NCBI GenBank assembly: GCA_020851325.1
Contig: JADZCY010000401.1
Coordinates: forward strand, 1 to 51,470
Origin: Acidobacteriota bacterium
GTDB taxonomy: Bacteria; Acidobacteriota; Vicinamibacteria; Vicinamibacterales; UBA2999
DNA length: 51,470 nucleotides
Reading direction: 5' to 3'
Shown here: piece after piece, positions 29,480 through 38,956 of the stretch
How positions within the stretch are numbered: the first letter of the stretch is position 1
How the letters are laid out: every line of letters starts with the position of its first letter
Notes under the pieces: generated by a model
Database searches by the model: none
The model's input: only the letters and a program-made list of their open reading frames with translations
Told to the model about the DNA's origin: nothing
Translations under genes and position numbers: made by a program

Positions 29480-30948
29480 CGCGCACGAGCGGCATCAGCG
29501 TGCCGCTGTTCTCGATCGTCACCAGCCGTGGCTGGGGCATCGGCGAGTTTCCGGACCTGGTGGACTTCGGCCATTGGGCGGCGCGTGCCGGCCAATCGCT
29601 GATCCAGATTCTGCCGGTGATGGAACTGCCGGAGTTCGAGCGCTCGCCGTACTCGGCACTCACGTCGTGCGCGCTGGACCCGACCTACATTGCGCTGCCC
29701 GACGTGCCGGACTTCGACGCCATCGGCGGCGAACTGGCCTTCGAGCCGCACGATCGCCTGATGCTGGCCGAAGCGCGCGAGGCGCACCAGATCGACTATG
29801 CCGCCGTTCGACGGCTCAAACAGCGCTGGCTGCGTCGTGCCTGGGAGCGCTTCACGCAGCGTGAACTCGCCGCCGGCTCGCCGCGTGCGCGTGCCTTCGA
29901 CGACTACTGCACGCGCGAAGCGTGGTGGCTGGACGACTACGCGGTATTCCGCGCGCTCCTCACGCACTTCGATCAGCGTGCGTGGTGGGAGTGGCCCGAG
30001 CCGTTCCGCAGCGGATCGGACGACGCCTGCCGCGAGGCACGGCGCCTGCTGGCGGACGAGATCGCGTATCGCAAGTATCTGCAGTGGATCGCCGACGAGC
30101 AGTGGGCGGCCGCTCGCGAAGCGGTGTTTCCGCTGCGCGTCTTCGGCGACCTGCCGTTCATGATCAGCGGCAACAGCGACGACGTGTGGCGCCGGCAGGA
30201 GCAGTTTCATCTGGACGCCACCGTTGGCGCGCCGCCGGACGCGTTTGCCGCTGACGGCCAGGACTGGGGCCTGCCGCCGTGGCGCTGGCAGGAGTTGCAA
30301 CAGAACCACTACGCCTGGATGCGGCAGCGCGCGCGGCGCATGGGGCAGTTGTTCTCCGGCTTCCGCATCGATCACCTCGTCGGCCTGTATCGCACGTGGA
30401 TTCGTCTGGCCGATCGCAGTCGCGAGCCGTATTTCGATCCGGCGGATGAACCGGCACAGCAGGCGCTCGGTGACGCGCTGGTGCGCGTGTTCCAGTCGAG
30501 CGGCGCGGAAGTGATCGCCGAGGATCTCGGTACGGTGCCGCCGTTCGTCCGCGCCTCGATCACCGCGCTGGGCGTGCCCGGCTTCAAGGTGATGCGCTGG
30601 GAACGCCGCTGGGATGAACTCGATCAGCCGGCGATCGATCCAACGACGTTTGCCGAGTTGTCCGTCGCGACGACAGGCACGCACGACATCGAACCGCTCG
30701 CCGCGACGATGGACGCTGATGACGCCGATCGCGCGCTGGACGCGCTGCTTGGTTCCGGTTCGTACCTCACGCTCGTGCCGCTGCAGGACGTATTCGGCTG
30801 GCCCGATCGCATCAACACGCCCAGCCTGGTGGACGGCATCAACTGGACGTGGCGCGTGCCGAAGCCGGTGGATACGTGGACATCGTGGCCGCTCGCACAG
30901 GAGCGCCAGCAGCACCTGGCGGCCCGCACCCGCGCGGCAGGTCGATAG
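29476..30948 (+). CDS. malQ: 4-alpha-glucanotransferase (GH77)
   Basis: SLIQILPVMELPEFERSPYSALTSCALDPTYIAL, GFRIDHLVGLYRTWIR, EVIAEDLGTVPPFVRASITALGVPGFKVMRWER; ATGA overlap with upstream gene. Confidence 0.9.
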   Translation: MTRTSGISVPLFSIVTSRGWGIGEFPDLVDFGHWAARAGQSLIQILPVMELPEFERSPYSALTSCALDPTYIALPDVPDFDAIGGELAFEPHDRLMLAEAREAHQIDYAAVRRLKQRWLRRAWERFTQRELAAGSPRARAFDDYCTREAWWLDDYAVFRALLTHFDQRAWWEWPEPFRSGSDDACREARRLLADEIAYRKYLQWIADEQWAAAREAVFPLRVFGDLPFMISGNSDDVWRRQEQFHLDATVGAPPDAFAADGQDWGLPPWRWQELQQNHYAWMRQRARRMGQLFSGFRIDHLVGLYRTWIRLADRSREPYFDPADEPAQQALGDALVRVFQSSGAEVIAEDLGTVPPFVRASITALGVPGFKVMRWERRWDELDQPAIDPTTFAELSVATTGTHDIEPLAATMDADDADRALDALLGSGSYLTLVPLQDVFGWPDRINTPSLVDGINWTWRVPKPVDTWTSWPLAQERQQHLAARTRAAGR

Positions 30949-30951
30949 ACG

Positions 30952-31047
30952 ATGGGCGCGCGTGAGTCACCGCCGTGCGCCATCACGGTCGAGGTGGCGC
31001 GCGTCGATGCGGCCACCGGTAAGCGGATCCACGTCGTGTTCACGTAA
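30952..31047 (+). CDS. possible 31-aa ORF
   Basis: Manual translation MGARESPPCAITVEVARVDAATGKRIHVVFT; coding status uncertain. Confidence 0.2.
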   Translation: MGARESPPCAITVEVARVDAATGKRIHVVFT

Positions 31048-31056
31048 TAAACCGGT

Positions 31057-31635
31057 GTGGACTCGACCGACACCCCCTCGGCCGCCGGTGCCGGTGCGCC
31101 CGGCCCTCTGCGCATGACGGTTCGCCGCGGCACCGCGGCGGACGCCCCGGCCTTGGCGGCGTTCGGCTGGCGCGTGTTCTTCGAGACGTTTGCGCCCGAC
31201 AACGACGAGACGGATCTGAAGGCGTATCTCGACGCCGCCTACACGCCCGATCGCCAGGCGGCCGAGATGGCCGACCCGGCGATCGATACCTGGCTGCTCG
31301 AGGTGGACGGCGTGCTGGCGGCGTTCACGCAGTTGAAGGCGGGCGCACCGCCGGAAGGCGTGGCGGCAACACGCCCGATCGAACTGTGGCGCTTCTACGT
31401 CGACCGCCCGTGGCACGGCCGCGGCGTCGCCGCGACGCTGATGCAGACTGTGGAACACACGGCACGCGCGCGCAGCGCCGACACGATCTGGCTTGGCGTG
31501 TGGGAACGCAACGTCCGCGCCCAGGCCTTCTACCGGCGACAAGGCTTCACCGTCGCCGGCGCGCACATCTTCGTCCTCGGATCAGATCCACAGCGGGATC
31601 TGATCATGACAAAGGTCCTGGGTCCTGGGTCCTAG
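31057..31635 (+). CDS. GNAT-family N-acetyltransferase
   Basis: FYVDRPWHGRGVAATLMQTVEHTARARSADTIWLGVWERNVRAQAFYRRQGFTVAG. Real start may be ATG 31114. Confidence 0.88.
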   Translation: MDSTDTPSAAGAGAPGPLRMTVRRGTAADAPALAAFGWRVFFETFAPDNDETDLKAYLDAAYTPDRQAAEMADPAIDTWLLEVDGVLAAFTQLKAGAPPEGVAATRPIELWRFYVDRPWHGRGVAATLMQTVEHTARARSADTIWLGVWERNVRAQAFYRRQGFTVAGAHIFVLGSDPQRDLIMTKVLGPGS

Positions 31636-31706
31636 GTCCTAGGTCCTAGGTCTTAGGACGGCCTCCAGTCCCCCAGCCCTCCAGTCCCCCAGTCCTCCAG
31701 CCCTTA
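31613..31706. repeat. family C heptamer (GGTCCTA) array fused to CCAGYCCC array
   Basis: ggtcctgggtcctgggtcctaggtcctaggtcctaggtcttagg followed by ctccagtcccccagccctccagtcccccagtcctccagccc. Confidence 0.9.
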
Positions 31707-34700
31707 CCTGCCCACCGGCTTCAGCGCCGGGAAAATCGCGCCGGCGCCAATCATCTCCTTCACCAATCCCGGCAGCTTCGCCGCGACGGCGTTGGTTTGA
31801 TCGATCACGATCGGCAGCGCCGCCTTCACCTCGCGGATCTGCATCAACTGCGTGCTGGTCGGGACCACGGTCGATCCGATGATTGCGCCCTTCAACTGGC
31901 CGATGCGTCCCCGCACGTTCTCGGTGTTGCCGCCGAAGCCACCGCCGCCCCCGCCGAGACCGAGACGACGACGGACCACGTCCATTTCCTTTACGGCGGC
32001 GTCCAGCGACTGCTTCACCGCCGGCGGCAGCGTCCGGTTCCGCGTCTGCTCCTGCAACTGCTGTAGCTGTGCGTTGGCGTTCTGCGCCAGTTCCGCCGCG
32101 TCGTTGGCTTTCTGCTGCATCTGCTGCAGATCCAGCGCCGTGTCGAACCACACCTTCCGATCGGCGTCGCTGATCTTCACGTCGGGATCGCCGGTCACGC
32201 CGACGTTCACCGTCTGCACTTCCTTGCCGTCCACCGAGAGCGCGGCTCGATAGGTGCCGGGCAACACGAACGGCCCGTTGACGTTGCCGCCAAAGCCGCC
32301 GCCGCCCCCACCCGCCGGCGGAGCGCCTGGCGCCGGCGGCAGCGGTCGCACCGGGTCGACACGCAGATCCCACTTGATGATGTTGAGGCCGGCCTTGTTG
32401 CGATCCTTCGTCGCCTCGCCGGCGATCTCTCGCACCACCGTGCCGCTCGCATCCCGAATGGTCCACTTGACGTCCTTGACGTCGGAGCGAAGCCGGTAGG
32501 CGAGCGTCGCACCCGGCGCCGGGTTCTGACCGAGGAACACTCTGTCGCCCTCGAAGCCCTTCATCTGATCGTTCGCCGCGTTGAATGCCAGTGCCGGATC
32601 GGGTTCGAACGCGTACGCCATCGGTCCATTCGTACCATCGGCAGCCGCCTTCGCCCACTGCTGGATGATGCCGAGGTCATCGAGGATCCAGATGCCGCGG
32701 GCATGACTCGCCAGGATCAGATCGTTGTCGCGTGGATGCGTCTTGATCTCGTAGATCGGCATCGTCGGCAGGTTGGCCTTGATGCGCGTCCATTGACCGC
32801 CGCGGTTGAAGGACGCCCACAGGCCGGTCTCGGTGCCGAGGTAGAGCAGGTCGGCGTTGCGGCGGTCTTCCGCCAGCGTGCGCACCACCTCGCCCTGCGG
32901 CAGGTTGCCGGCGATCGATCGCCACGTGGCGCCGAAGTCGGTGGTGGCGAACACGTAGGTGCCGTAGTCGCCGCCGCGATGCCCGTCGAAGCTCACATAC
33001 GCGGTGCCGGCCGCCGCCCGCGAGGGTACGACGTCGGACACGTAAGTGAACTTCGGCACGTCGCCGATGCGGGACATCACGTTGGTCCACGTTTTCCCGG
33101 CGTCCTGCGTCACGCTGACGACGCCGTCGTCGCTGCCGGCCCAGACCACGCCGGCGCGCGCCGCGCTTTCCTCGAGCGTCACGATGCTGCCGAAGCTGCC
33201 GACACCGTCGTGCTTGGCGATGCGGATGTCCTTGCCAGGCACGCCCATGATCGACAGCGCTTCGCGATCGGTGTTGGTGGTCAGGTCGGGGCTGATGGGC
33301 TGATACGAGCGGCCCTGATCGGCTGACTTGAGCACGACGTTGGCGCCGATGTAGAGCGTCTTCGGATCGAACGGCGAGAGCTGCATCGCCGTGTCCCAGT
33401 TGAAGCGATACGTGGTCGACGGCTCGAACGGCTTCTGCTCGGGCGGTTCGGGCCGCACCACCGTCCGCTCGTTGGTGCGCCGATCGATGCGGCTCATGCG
33501 CCCATCCTGCGACTCGCCATAGACGATGTTCGAGTCGGTCGGGTCCATGAGCGGCTGAAAGCCGTCGCCGCCGTTGATGACGTACCAGTCGTCGTTGTCG
33601 ATGCCGCTGTTGGTGCGCACGGCGCTCGGCCCGCACCAGGTGTTGTTGTCCTGCAGCCCGGCGCAGACGTGATACGGCGACTGCATGTCGAACTCGACGT
33701 GGTAGGCCTGGGCGCCGAGGACGTTGGGCATCCACACCCACGTGGCGGCACGATCGTGGGAGATGCTGACGCCGCCGTCGTTGCCGATGATGAGGTGACG
33801 CGGATCGGTGGGGTTGACCCACATCGCGTGATGATCGACGTGAATACGCTCAGCGCCGTCGCCGCGGAACGTGCGCCCGCCATCGTCGGAGACGTGCAGC
33901 GAGACACCGAGCACGTAGATGCGCGAGTCGGTCTGCGGATCGACGCGGATCTGACTGAAGTACATCGGACGCGGATTGGTCGTGCTCAGCTTCCGCCAGC
34001 TCGCGCCGGCGTCGTCGGATCGATAGACGCCGCTCTCCTCCGGGTGTTCGATGACGGCGTAGAGCACGTTGGGATTGCGCCGATAGATGTCGAGACCGAT
34101 GCGGCCTTTGGGTCCGGGCGGCAGGCCGGCCTCGAGCTTCATCCATGTCTCGCCGCCGTCGGTCGACTTCCAGATGCCGCTGCCGGGACCGCCGCCGTTC
34201 ATGCCCCACTGCGCGCGCCGCCGCTGGTAGGTGGCGGCGTACAGCGTCTTGCTGTTCAGCGGATCCATCACCAGATCGGTCGCGCCGGTGTCGTCGTCCA
34301 CGTGCAGCACGCGGCGCCAGGTGAGTCCGCCGTCGGTGGTCTTGTAGACGCCGCGCTCGCCGCCGGCCCGCCACAGGTCGCCGACCGCCGCGACGTGGAC
34401 GACATTGAAGTCGCCCGGGTCGATGACGATGCGCGGGATCTGGCGGCTGTCGCGGAGGCCCATGTTCTTCCATGAGCGGCCGCCGTCGGTCGACTTGTAG
34501 ACGCCGTCGCCCCAGGACGACGACTGCCGGTTGTTGGCCTCGCCCGTGCCGACCCACACCAGGTTGCCGTCGGTCGGGGCGACCGTCACGTCGCCGATCG
34601 AGCCGCTGCCCTCGTGGTCGAACACCGGCGTGAACGTGGTGCCGGCGTTGGTCGTCTTGTAGACGCCGGAGGTGGCCATGCCGACGTAGAACGTCGACGG

Positions 34701-34904
34701 ATCCGATTCGAGCACCGCGAGATCGTCGACGCGCCCCGACGGCGTCGCCGGGCCGATCGAGCGGAACGCGAGCCGATCGAGCGGGCCCGATCCCCGCGAG
34801 CTTTCGGTCCACGCCGGCGTCGGCCGTGGTGGCGCCTGCGCCAGCAACACCGTCGCGCCCGCTACCAGCACACCGATCACACTCCACACCAGACGCTGTT
34901 TCAT
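31704..34904 (-). CDS. VPS10/sortilin-like BNR-repeat (beta-propeller) secreted protein
   Basis: Signal peptide MKQRLVWSVIGVLVAGATVLLAQAPP; many YKTTNAG/YKSTDGGRSWKNMG/YKTTDGGLTWRRV repeats; C-terminal LPPAVKQSLDAAVKEMDVVRRRLG. Start moved to 34904 because upstream codons are repeat-derived. Confidence 0.9.
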   Translation of the reverse strand: MKQRLVWSVIGVLVAGATVLLAQAPPRPTPAWTESSRGSGPLDRLAFRSIGPATPSGRVDDLAVLESDPSTFYVGMATSGVYKTTNAGTTFTPVFDHEGSGSIGDVTVAPTDGNLVWVGTGEANNRQSSSWGDGVYKSTDGGRSWKNMGLRDSRQIPRIVIDPGDFNVVHVAAVGDLWRAGGERGVYKTTDGGLTWRRVLHVDDDTGATDLVMDPLNSKTLYAATYQRRRAQWGMNGGGPGSGIWKSTDGGETWMKLEAGLPPGPKGRIGLDIYRRNPNVLYAVIEHPEESGVYRSDDAGASWRKLSTTNPRPMYFSQIRVDPQTDSRIYVLGVSLHVSDDGGRTFRGDGAERIHVDHHAMWVNPTDPRHLIIGNDGGVSISHDRAATWVWMPNVLGAQAYHVEFDMQSPYHVCAGLQDNNTWCGPSAVRTNSGIDNDDWYVINGGDGFQPLMDPTDSNIVYGESQDGRMSRIDRRTNERTVVRPEPPEQKPFEPSTTYRFNWDTAMQLSPFDPKTLYIGANVVLKSADQGRSYQPISPDLTTNTDREALSIMGVPGKDIRIAKHDGVGSFGSIVTLEESAARAGVVWAGSDDGVVSVTQDAGKTWTNVMSRIGDVPKFTYVSDVVPSRAAAGTAYVSFDGHRGGDYGTYVFATTDFGATWRSIAGNLPQGEVVRTLAEDRRNADLLYLGTETGLWASFNRGGQWTRIKANLPTMPIYEIKTHPRDNDLILASHARGIWILDDLGIIQQWAKAAADGTNGPMAYAFEPDPALAFNAANDQMKGFEGDRVFLGQNPAPGATLAYRLRSDVKDVKWTIRDASGTVVREIAGEATKDRNKAGLNIIKWDLRVDPVRPLPPAPGAPPAGGGGGGFGGNVNGPFVLPGTYRAALSVDGKEVQTVNVGVTGDPDVKISDADRKVWFDTALDLQQMQQKANDAAELAQNANAQLQQLQEQTRNRTLPPAVKQSLDAAVKEMDVVRRRLGLGGGGGGFGGNTENVRGRIGQLKGAIIGSTVVPTSTQLMQIREVKAALPIVIDQTNAVAAKLPGLVKEMIGAGAIFPALKPVGR

Positions 34905-34977
34905 ATGAACTCCGACGATCAAAGGACCGCCCGCCTTCGCGCTGCGCGCGACGACGCGCGGTGGGGAGTATCCAACA

Positions 34978-35080
34978 GCCAAGCCGTTCAAGCCTCGGAT
35001 GGACCGCCGCTCGCGCGGCGGTGGGGGCATCAGGACCGCGCTGCGCGGTGGGGGCATCAAACGGCCAAGCCGTTCAAGCC
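34978..35080. repeat. direct repeats in VPS10-gene upstream region
   Basis: gccaagccgttcaagcc at 34978-34994 and 35064-35080; ggtgggggcatca at 35020-35032 and 35047-35059. Confidence 0.75.
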
Positions 35081-35132
35081 GTAAGCCTCGCCGAAGCGCG
35101 TAGCGCGGAGGCGGGCCCCCAGCCCTCCAGAC

Positions 35133-36044
35133 CTAGAATCTTTCGCGCTTCAGATCCGCTTCCGCGGCGATGAAGCCGAAGGCGTTCCAGCCGCCGCCGC
35201 TCGTGACGCGCTCGAACACCTGCTTCGCTCGCGCGCGGTCGCCCATGACGAAGTAGTAGTTGCCGACGCCGTATCCCTGCGTCGCAATCGTCGTCGCATC
35301 CGCCTTCGCCGTGTCGAGCAGCGACTGCGGCTTCTCGAGGCCCTTGTACATCAACAGGCGCCGGTGGTACGACTGGTTCTCGAGGATGTCCATCTTCGGC
35401 GTGATGCGCTCCAGCACCTTCGCCGCCTCCGCCTTGCGTCCCATCCGCATCAGCGTCATCCACATCCAGTCGCTCGTCGCGACGATGGAGTCGTCGTTGG
35501 TGGAGACCTTCATGCATTCGACGTAGGCGTCGTAAGCGGGCGCGAAGTTTCCCTGGAGGTAATGCGCCAGCGCCAGGTGATACCAGATGTTGAACTGCAA
35601 CGTGCTGCGCGGAACGCCGGCTGGATTCGGTGCGCCATCGGGCTCCACTTCATCGGGCTTGCCCTTGATCAGCGTCACCGCCTTCTCGAAGTCGGCCTGC
35701 GCCTTCGCGAACTCACGCACCGACAGATACCGATGCCCGCGATGACGATAGAAACGCGCGTCGTTCGGGTAGCGCTCGATGCCTTTCGTGAAGGTCGCGA
35801 TCGCGTCCTGATAGCGCCACAGATAACCCTGACGCCGGCCAATCCACACGAGCGCGTCGGCGGAGTCCGGATTCGGCACCGACTGCGCGTCCTTCAGATC
35901 CTGCTCGAGCTTCGCCTGATTCGGAATCGGCGTCGGCGCAAAAAGCGGCGTGCCCATCAGCGACGTCGCTTCGGGCTTGCGTGTCTGCGCGGCGGCAGTG
36001 AGCGCGGACGCGAGAATCACGGCGGCAATGACGACTCGTCTCAT
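35133..36044 (-). CDS. secreted tetratricopeptide repeat protein
   Basis: Signal peptide MRRVVIAAVILASALTAAAQT; TPR-like ALVWIGRRQGYLWRYQDAIATFTKGIERYPNDARFYRHRGHRYLSVREFAKAQADFEKAV. Confidence 0.85.
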   Translation of the reverse strand: MRRVVIAAVILASALTAAAQTRKPEATSLMGTPLFAPTPIPNQAKLEQDLKDAQSVPNPDSADALVWIGRRQGYLWRYQDAIATFTKGIERYPNDARFYRHRGHRYLSVREFAKAQADFEKAVTLIKGKPDEVEPDGAPNPAGVPRSTLQFNIWYHLALAHYLQGNFAPAYDAYVECMKVSTNDDSIVATSDWMWMTLMRMGRKAEAAKVLERITPKMDILENQSYHRRLLMYKGLEKPQSLLDTAKADATTIATQGYGVGNYYFVMGDRARAKQVFERVTSGGGWNAFGFIAAEADLKRERF

Positions 36045-37354
36045 CGTGGGGTCTCCTCTTCGACGGGGTCGAGCAGGTCCTGCTGCAGCGCGCTCTGCAG
36101 CTTGCGCGCCGCCGTATCTACCGGCGGCGGCGTCTCCGCGGCATCGCCGGTGGCCGCACCCAGTTCGCGGAACCGCCGCATCGACACCATCACGCGCGCA
36201 TCATACGCGCCTACGGCTTCGTTATACGCACGGACGGTGGAATCGAGCCGCTTGCCGACGGTGTCGAGCCGCTCGGTGAAGGCCCGCGCCCGGTCGTACA
36301 GCTCGCGGCCGAGCCGGCTGATCTCTTCCGAGTTCATCGTCAGGCGCTCTTCACGCCAGCCGAGCGCCGCCGTGCGCAGCAGCGCAATCAATGTCAGCGG
36401 CGACGCCAGCAGCACGCGCCGCGTCACGCCGTAGTCGATCAGGTGCAGGTCCTGATCGAGCGCCGCCATGAAGATGGCTTCCGCCGGCAGGAACAGGACG
36501 ACGAAATCCGGTGACGAGGGGAACTGATCCCAATACTGCTTCGCGCCCAGCTTGGTGACGTGATCGCGGACCTGCCGCACGTGATCCGCCAGCTTGCCGG
36601 ACCGCACGCCGTCGTCGGAGGCCGCCTGCGCGTCGAGGAACGCCTCGAGCGGCACCTTGGCGTCGACGACGATGGTGCGGTTGCCGGGGAGGCGGATGAG
36701 CATGTCGGGACGGAGGCGGCCGGTGTCGGTCGTCGCCGTCGTCTGCGACGTGAAGTCGCAGTGCTCGAGCATGCCGGCCAGTTCGACGACCTTGCGCAGC
36801 TGCACTTCGCCCCAGCGGCCGCGGACGCCTGGTGAGCGCAGCGCGCGCACGAGCGTCTGCGTTTCCTGCTGCAACTGCTGCTGCGTCTGACCGACGGCTG
36901 TCAGCAGCGATCGCAGGTGTGCCGCATCGTCGACGCGATTGCGATCGACGGAGGCCAGTGTGGTGGACACCTGCGCCAGCGTGTCGCGGATGGGTGCGAC
37001 GAGGGTGTCGAGCGCCTGCTGGCGCTGCGACAGGTCGTGGGCGGCGGTGCGGTGGACGTTGCCGATGGTCTGATCGGCGAGGTCGAGAAACTGCCGGCTG
37101 CTCGTCGCCAGCGCACCGGCGGCCAGCGCCTCGAACGAATCGCGCAACTGCTGCTGCATGCCGTCGATGGCGGCCAGCGTGTCGGGGACCGTGCGATCGC
37201 GGTGGGCGAGTTCGGCCGAGAGCCGCGCGTGATCGGCCACGAGCTTCGAGGTCTGTTCCGCGGCCCGGGCCCGGGCGATGAACCAGCCGAGCGCGGCGCC
37301 CAGGATCAGCGCGGCGACGGCAAGGACGATCGACGCGGTGGTCAGCACGTCCAC
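36041..37354 (-). CDS. rmuC: DNA recombination protein RmuC
   Basis: RGRWGEVQLRKVVELAGMLEHCDFTSQ, RLRPDMLIRLPGNRTIVVDAKVPLEAFLDA, FVVLFLPAEAIFMAALDQD; N-terminal TM. Confidence 0.92.
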   Translation of the reverse strand: MDVLTTASIVLAVAALILGAALGWFIARARAAEQTSKLVADHARLSAELAHRDRTVPDTLAAIDGMQQQLRDSFEALAAGALATSSRQFLDLADQTIGNVHRTAAHDLSQRQQALDTLVAPIRDTLAQVSTTLASVDRNRVDDAAHLRSLLTAVGQTQQQLQQETQTLVRALRSPGVRGRWGEVQLRKVVELAGMLEHCDFTSQTTATTDTGRLRPDMLIRLPGNRTIVVDAKVPLEAFLDAQAASDDGVRSGKLADHVRQVRDHVTKLGAKQYWDQFPSSPDFVVLFLPAEAIFMAALDQDLHLIDYGVTRRVLLASPLTLIALLRTAALGWREERLTMNSEEISRLGRELYDRARAFTERLDTVGKRLDSTVRAYNEAVGAYDARVMVSMRRFRELGAATGDAAETPPPVDTAARKLQSALQQDLLDPVEEETPR

Positions 37355-37517
37355 AGCTTAACTCCAGGTCTGGCGAACGCGAGCAGTCGCATGCAGGAGC
37401 ATGCAGCGTCTTCGTTCGCGACGTCCTCAGGGGACCGCGCGTTCAAGAATCGCGCGGAACTGGCCGATGCCCTCGTCGTAGAATGAACCCCCGCTTCCCC
37501 CGAGGCACGGATTTGTG

Positions 37518-38852
37518 ATGAACGACGGTCTGGGGCCGAGAACGGCCTCGACGGATGCCGCGACGGGTGAGCCCGTCGAGCTGCTCGAACTCTCGGCGGA
37601 ACTGGCGTTGCACACGCCCTTTGCGACGGCGCTCACCGAGCGCGTCACGCGGCTGTCGGCGGTCCGCCATGCCTCCTACGTGCACCTGCGCCGCGTCGAT
37701 CGTCCGAACATGGACCGGTTGGTCGTGGTGTCGGACGCCACGCCGGGACATCGGTTGTCGGATGTGCTCGACGCCGCGGCGGGGGAGCGGCCGCCGATCG
37801 AAGCGGTCGTCGCGCTGCTGCGGCAGTTGCTGCCGGCGGTCTCGCTGTTCTCGCGCCACAACCGCGCGCACGCGCTGGGCACCATCGCACCCGAGCGCAT
37901 CTTCATTTCGTCGCCGGCGCGTGTCGTCATCGCCGACTCCGCCTTTGGCGCCGCGCTCGATCTGCTCCAGTTGTCGCCGGTCGACGCCTGGCAACGGTAC
38001 CGCGTCGCCGCGCCCTCGTCCATCGACCCGGTCACGAGCACCACTCGCGCCGATGCCACCGCCGTCGGCGTCGTAGCCTTGTCGGTGCTGCTGGGCCGCC
38101 GCCTCACGACCAACGAATACCCAGCGGCGTTGCCGGCGCTGATTGCCGACGCACGCGAACGCCACGGCGACGAGGACCATCCGCTGTCGAGCGTCTTCGC
38201 GCGCTGGCTGCGACGGGCGCTGCAGTTGGAGGGGGGCGGCTTCGATTCGCCGCAGGCGGCACAGATCGCGTTCGAGGAAGTGCTGGCCAGCAACCGGCGC
38301 TACGTCACCGGCACCGACGCGCTCGAGCAGTGGGTCGAGAAGGTGGCCGGGCCTCTCACGCCGCCTGCTCCCGAGCCGGAACCGAGCCTTGCCGCGCCGG
38401 CGCCCGAGCCAGTGGAAACGGTGGTCGACACGCCCGAGGCCGCACCGACTGTCGAGGCCACGCCCGCCGTGCCGACTGGACGGATCTTCGGCATCCCGCG
38501 CTGGGCGCTCGTGCTGCTGGCCGTGTTGATCGTGCAGGCCGGCGTGATCGGCTGGTACTGGACGCGTCCGGCGCCCGGTCCCGTCGAAGGCGAAGGCGAA
38601 CTCGTCGTCACGTCGCGACCCGTCGGCGCCACCGTGATCGTCAACGGCACCGCGCGTGGCGAGACGCCACTGACCTTGACGCTGGCGGCAGGCGCACATG
38701 TCGTCGAAGTGCGCGCCGGGACGAGTGAACCGCGCGTGATCCCGCTGATGATTCGCGCCAACATGCAGACCGCGCAGTACGTCGAACTGCAGGAAGCCGC
38801 GCCGACGCCGCCACCCGTGGAGCGGAAGGCGCCGGTTCGCCGGCGGCGGTGA
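37518..38852 (+). CDS. probable pseudokinase-like domain + TM + PEGA domain protein
   Basis: PEGA: GELVVTSRPVGATVIVNGTARGETPLTLTLAAGAHVVEVRAG; TM WALVLLAVLIVQAGVIGWYW; N-terminal kinase-like spacing without catalytic residues (see findings). Confidence 0.75.
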   Translation: MNDGLGPRTASTDAATGEPVELLELSAELALHTPFATALTERVTRLSAVRHASYVHLRRVDRPNMDRLVVVSDATPGHRLSDVLDAAAGERPPIEAVVALLRQLLPAVSLFSRHNRAHALGTIAPERIFISSPARVVIADSAFGAALDLLQLSPVDAWQRYRVAAPSSIDPVTSTTRADATAVGVVALSVLLGRRLTTNEYPAALPALIADARERHGDEDHPLSSVFARWLRRALQLEGGGFDSPQAAQIAFEEVLASNRRYVTGTDALEQWVEKVAGPLTPPAPEPEPSLAAPAPEPVETVVDTPEAAPTVEATPAVPTGRIFGIPRWALVLLAVLIVQAGVIGWYWTRPAPGPVEGEGELVVTSRPVGATVIVNGTARGETPLTLTLAAGAHVVEVRAGTSEPRVIPLMIRANMQTAQYVELQEAAPTPPPVERKAPVRRRR

Positions 38853-38956
38853 CCATGCCGACCGCGGCGCACCAGCGAGCGCGGGGTGGTCGTGTCCAAA
38901 CACGCTGGCATCGTTCGTCCCAAGCTGGTAGGATGGCGCGTCCATTCCGGGAAAAG

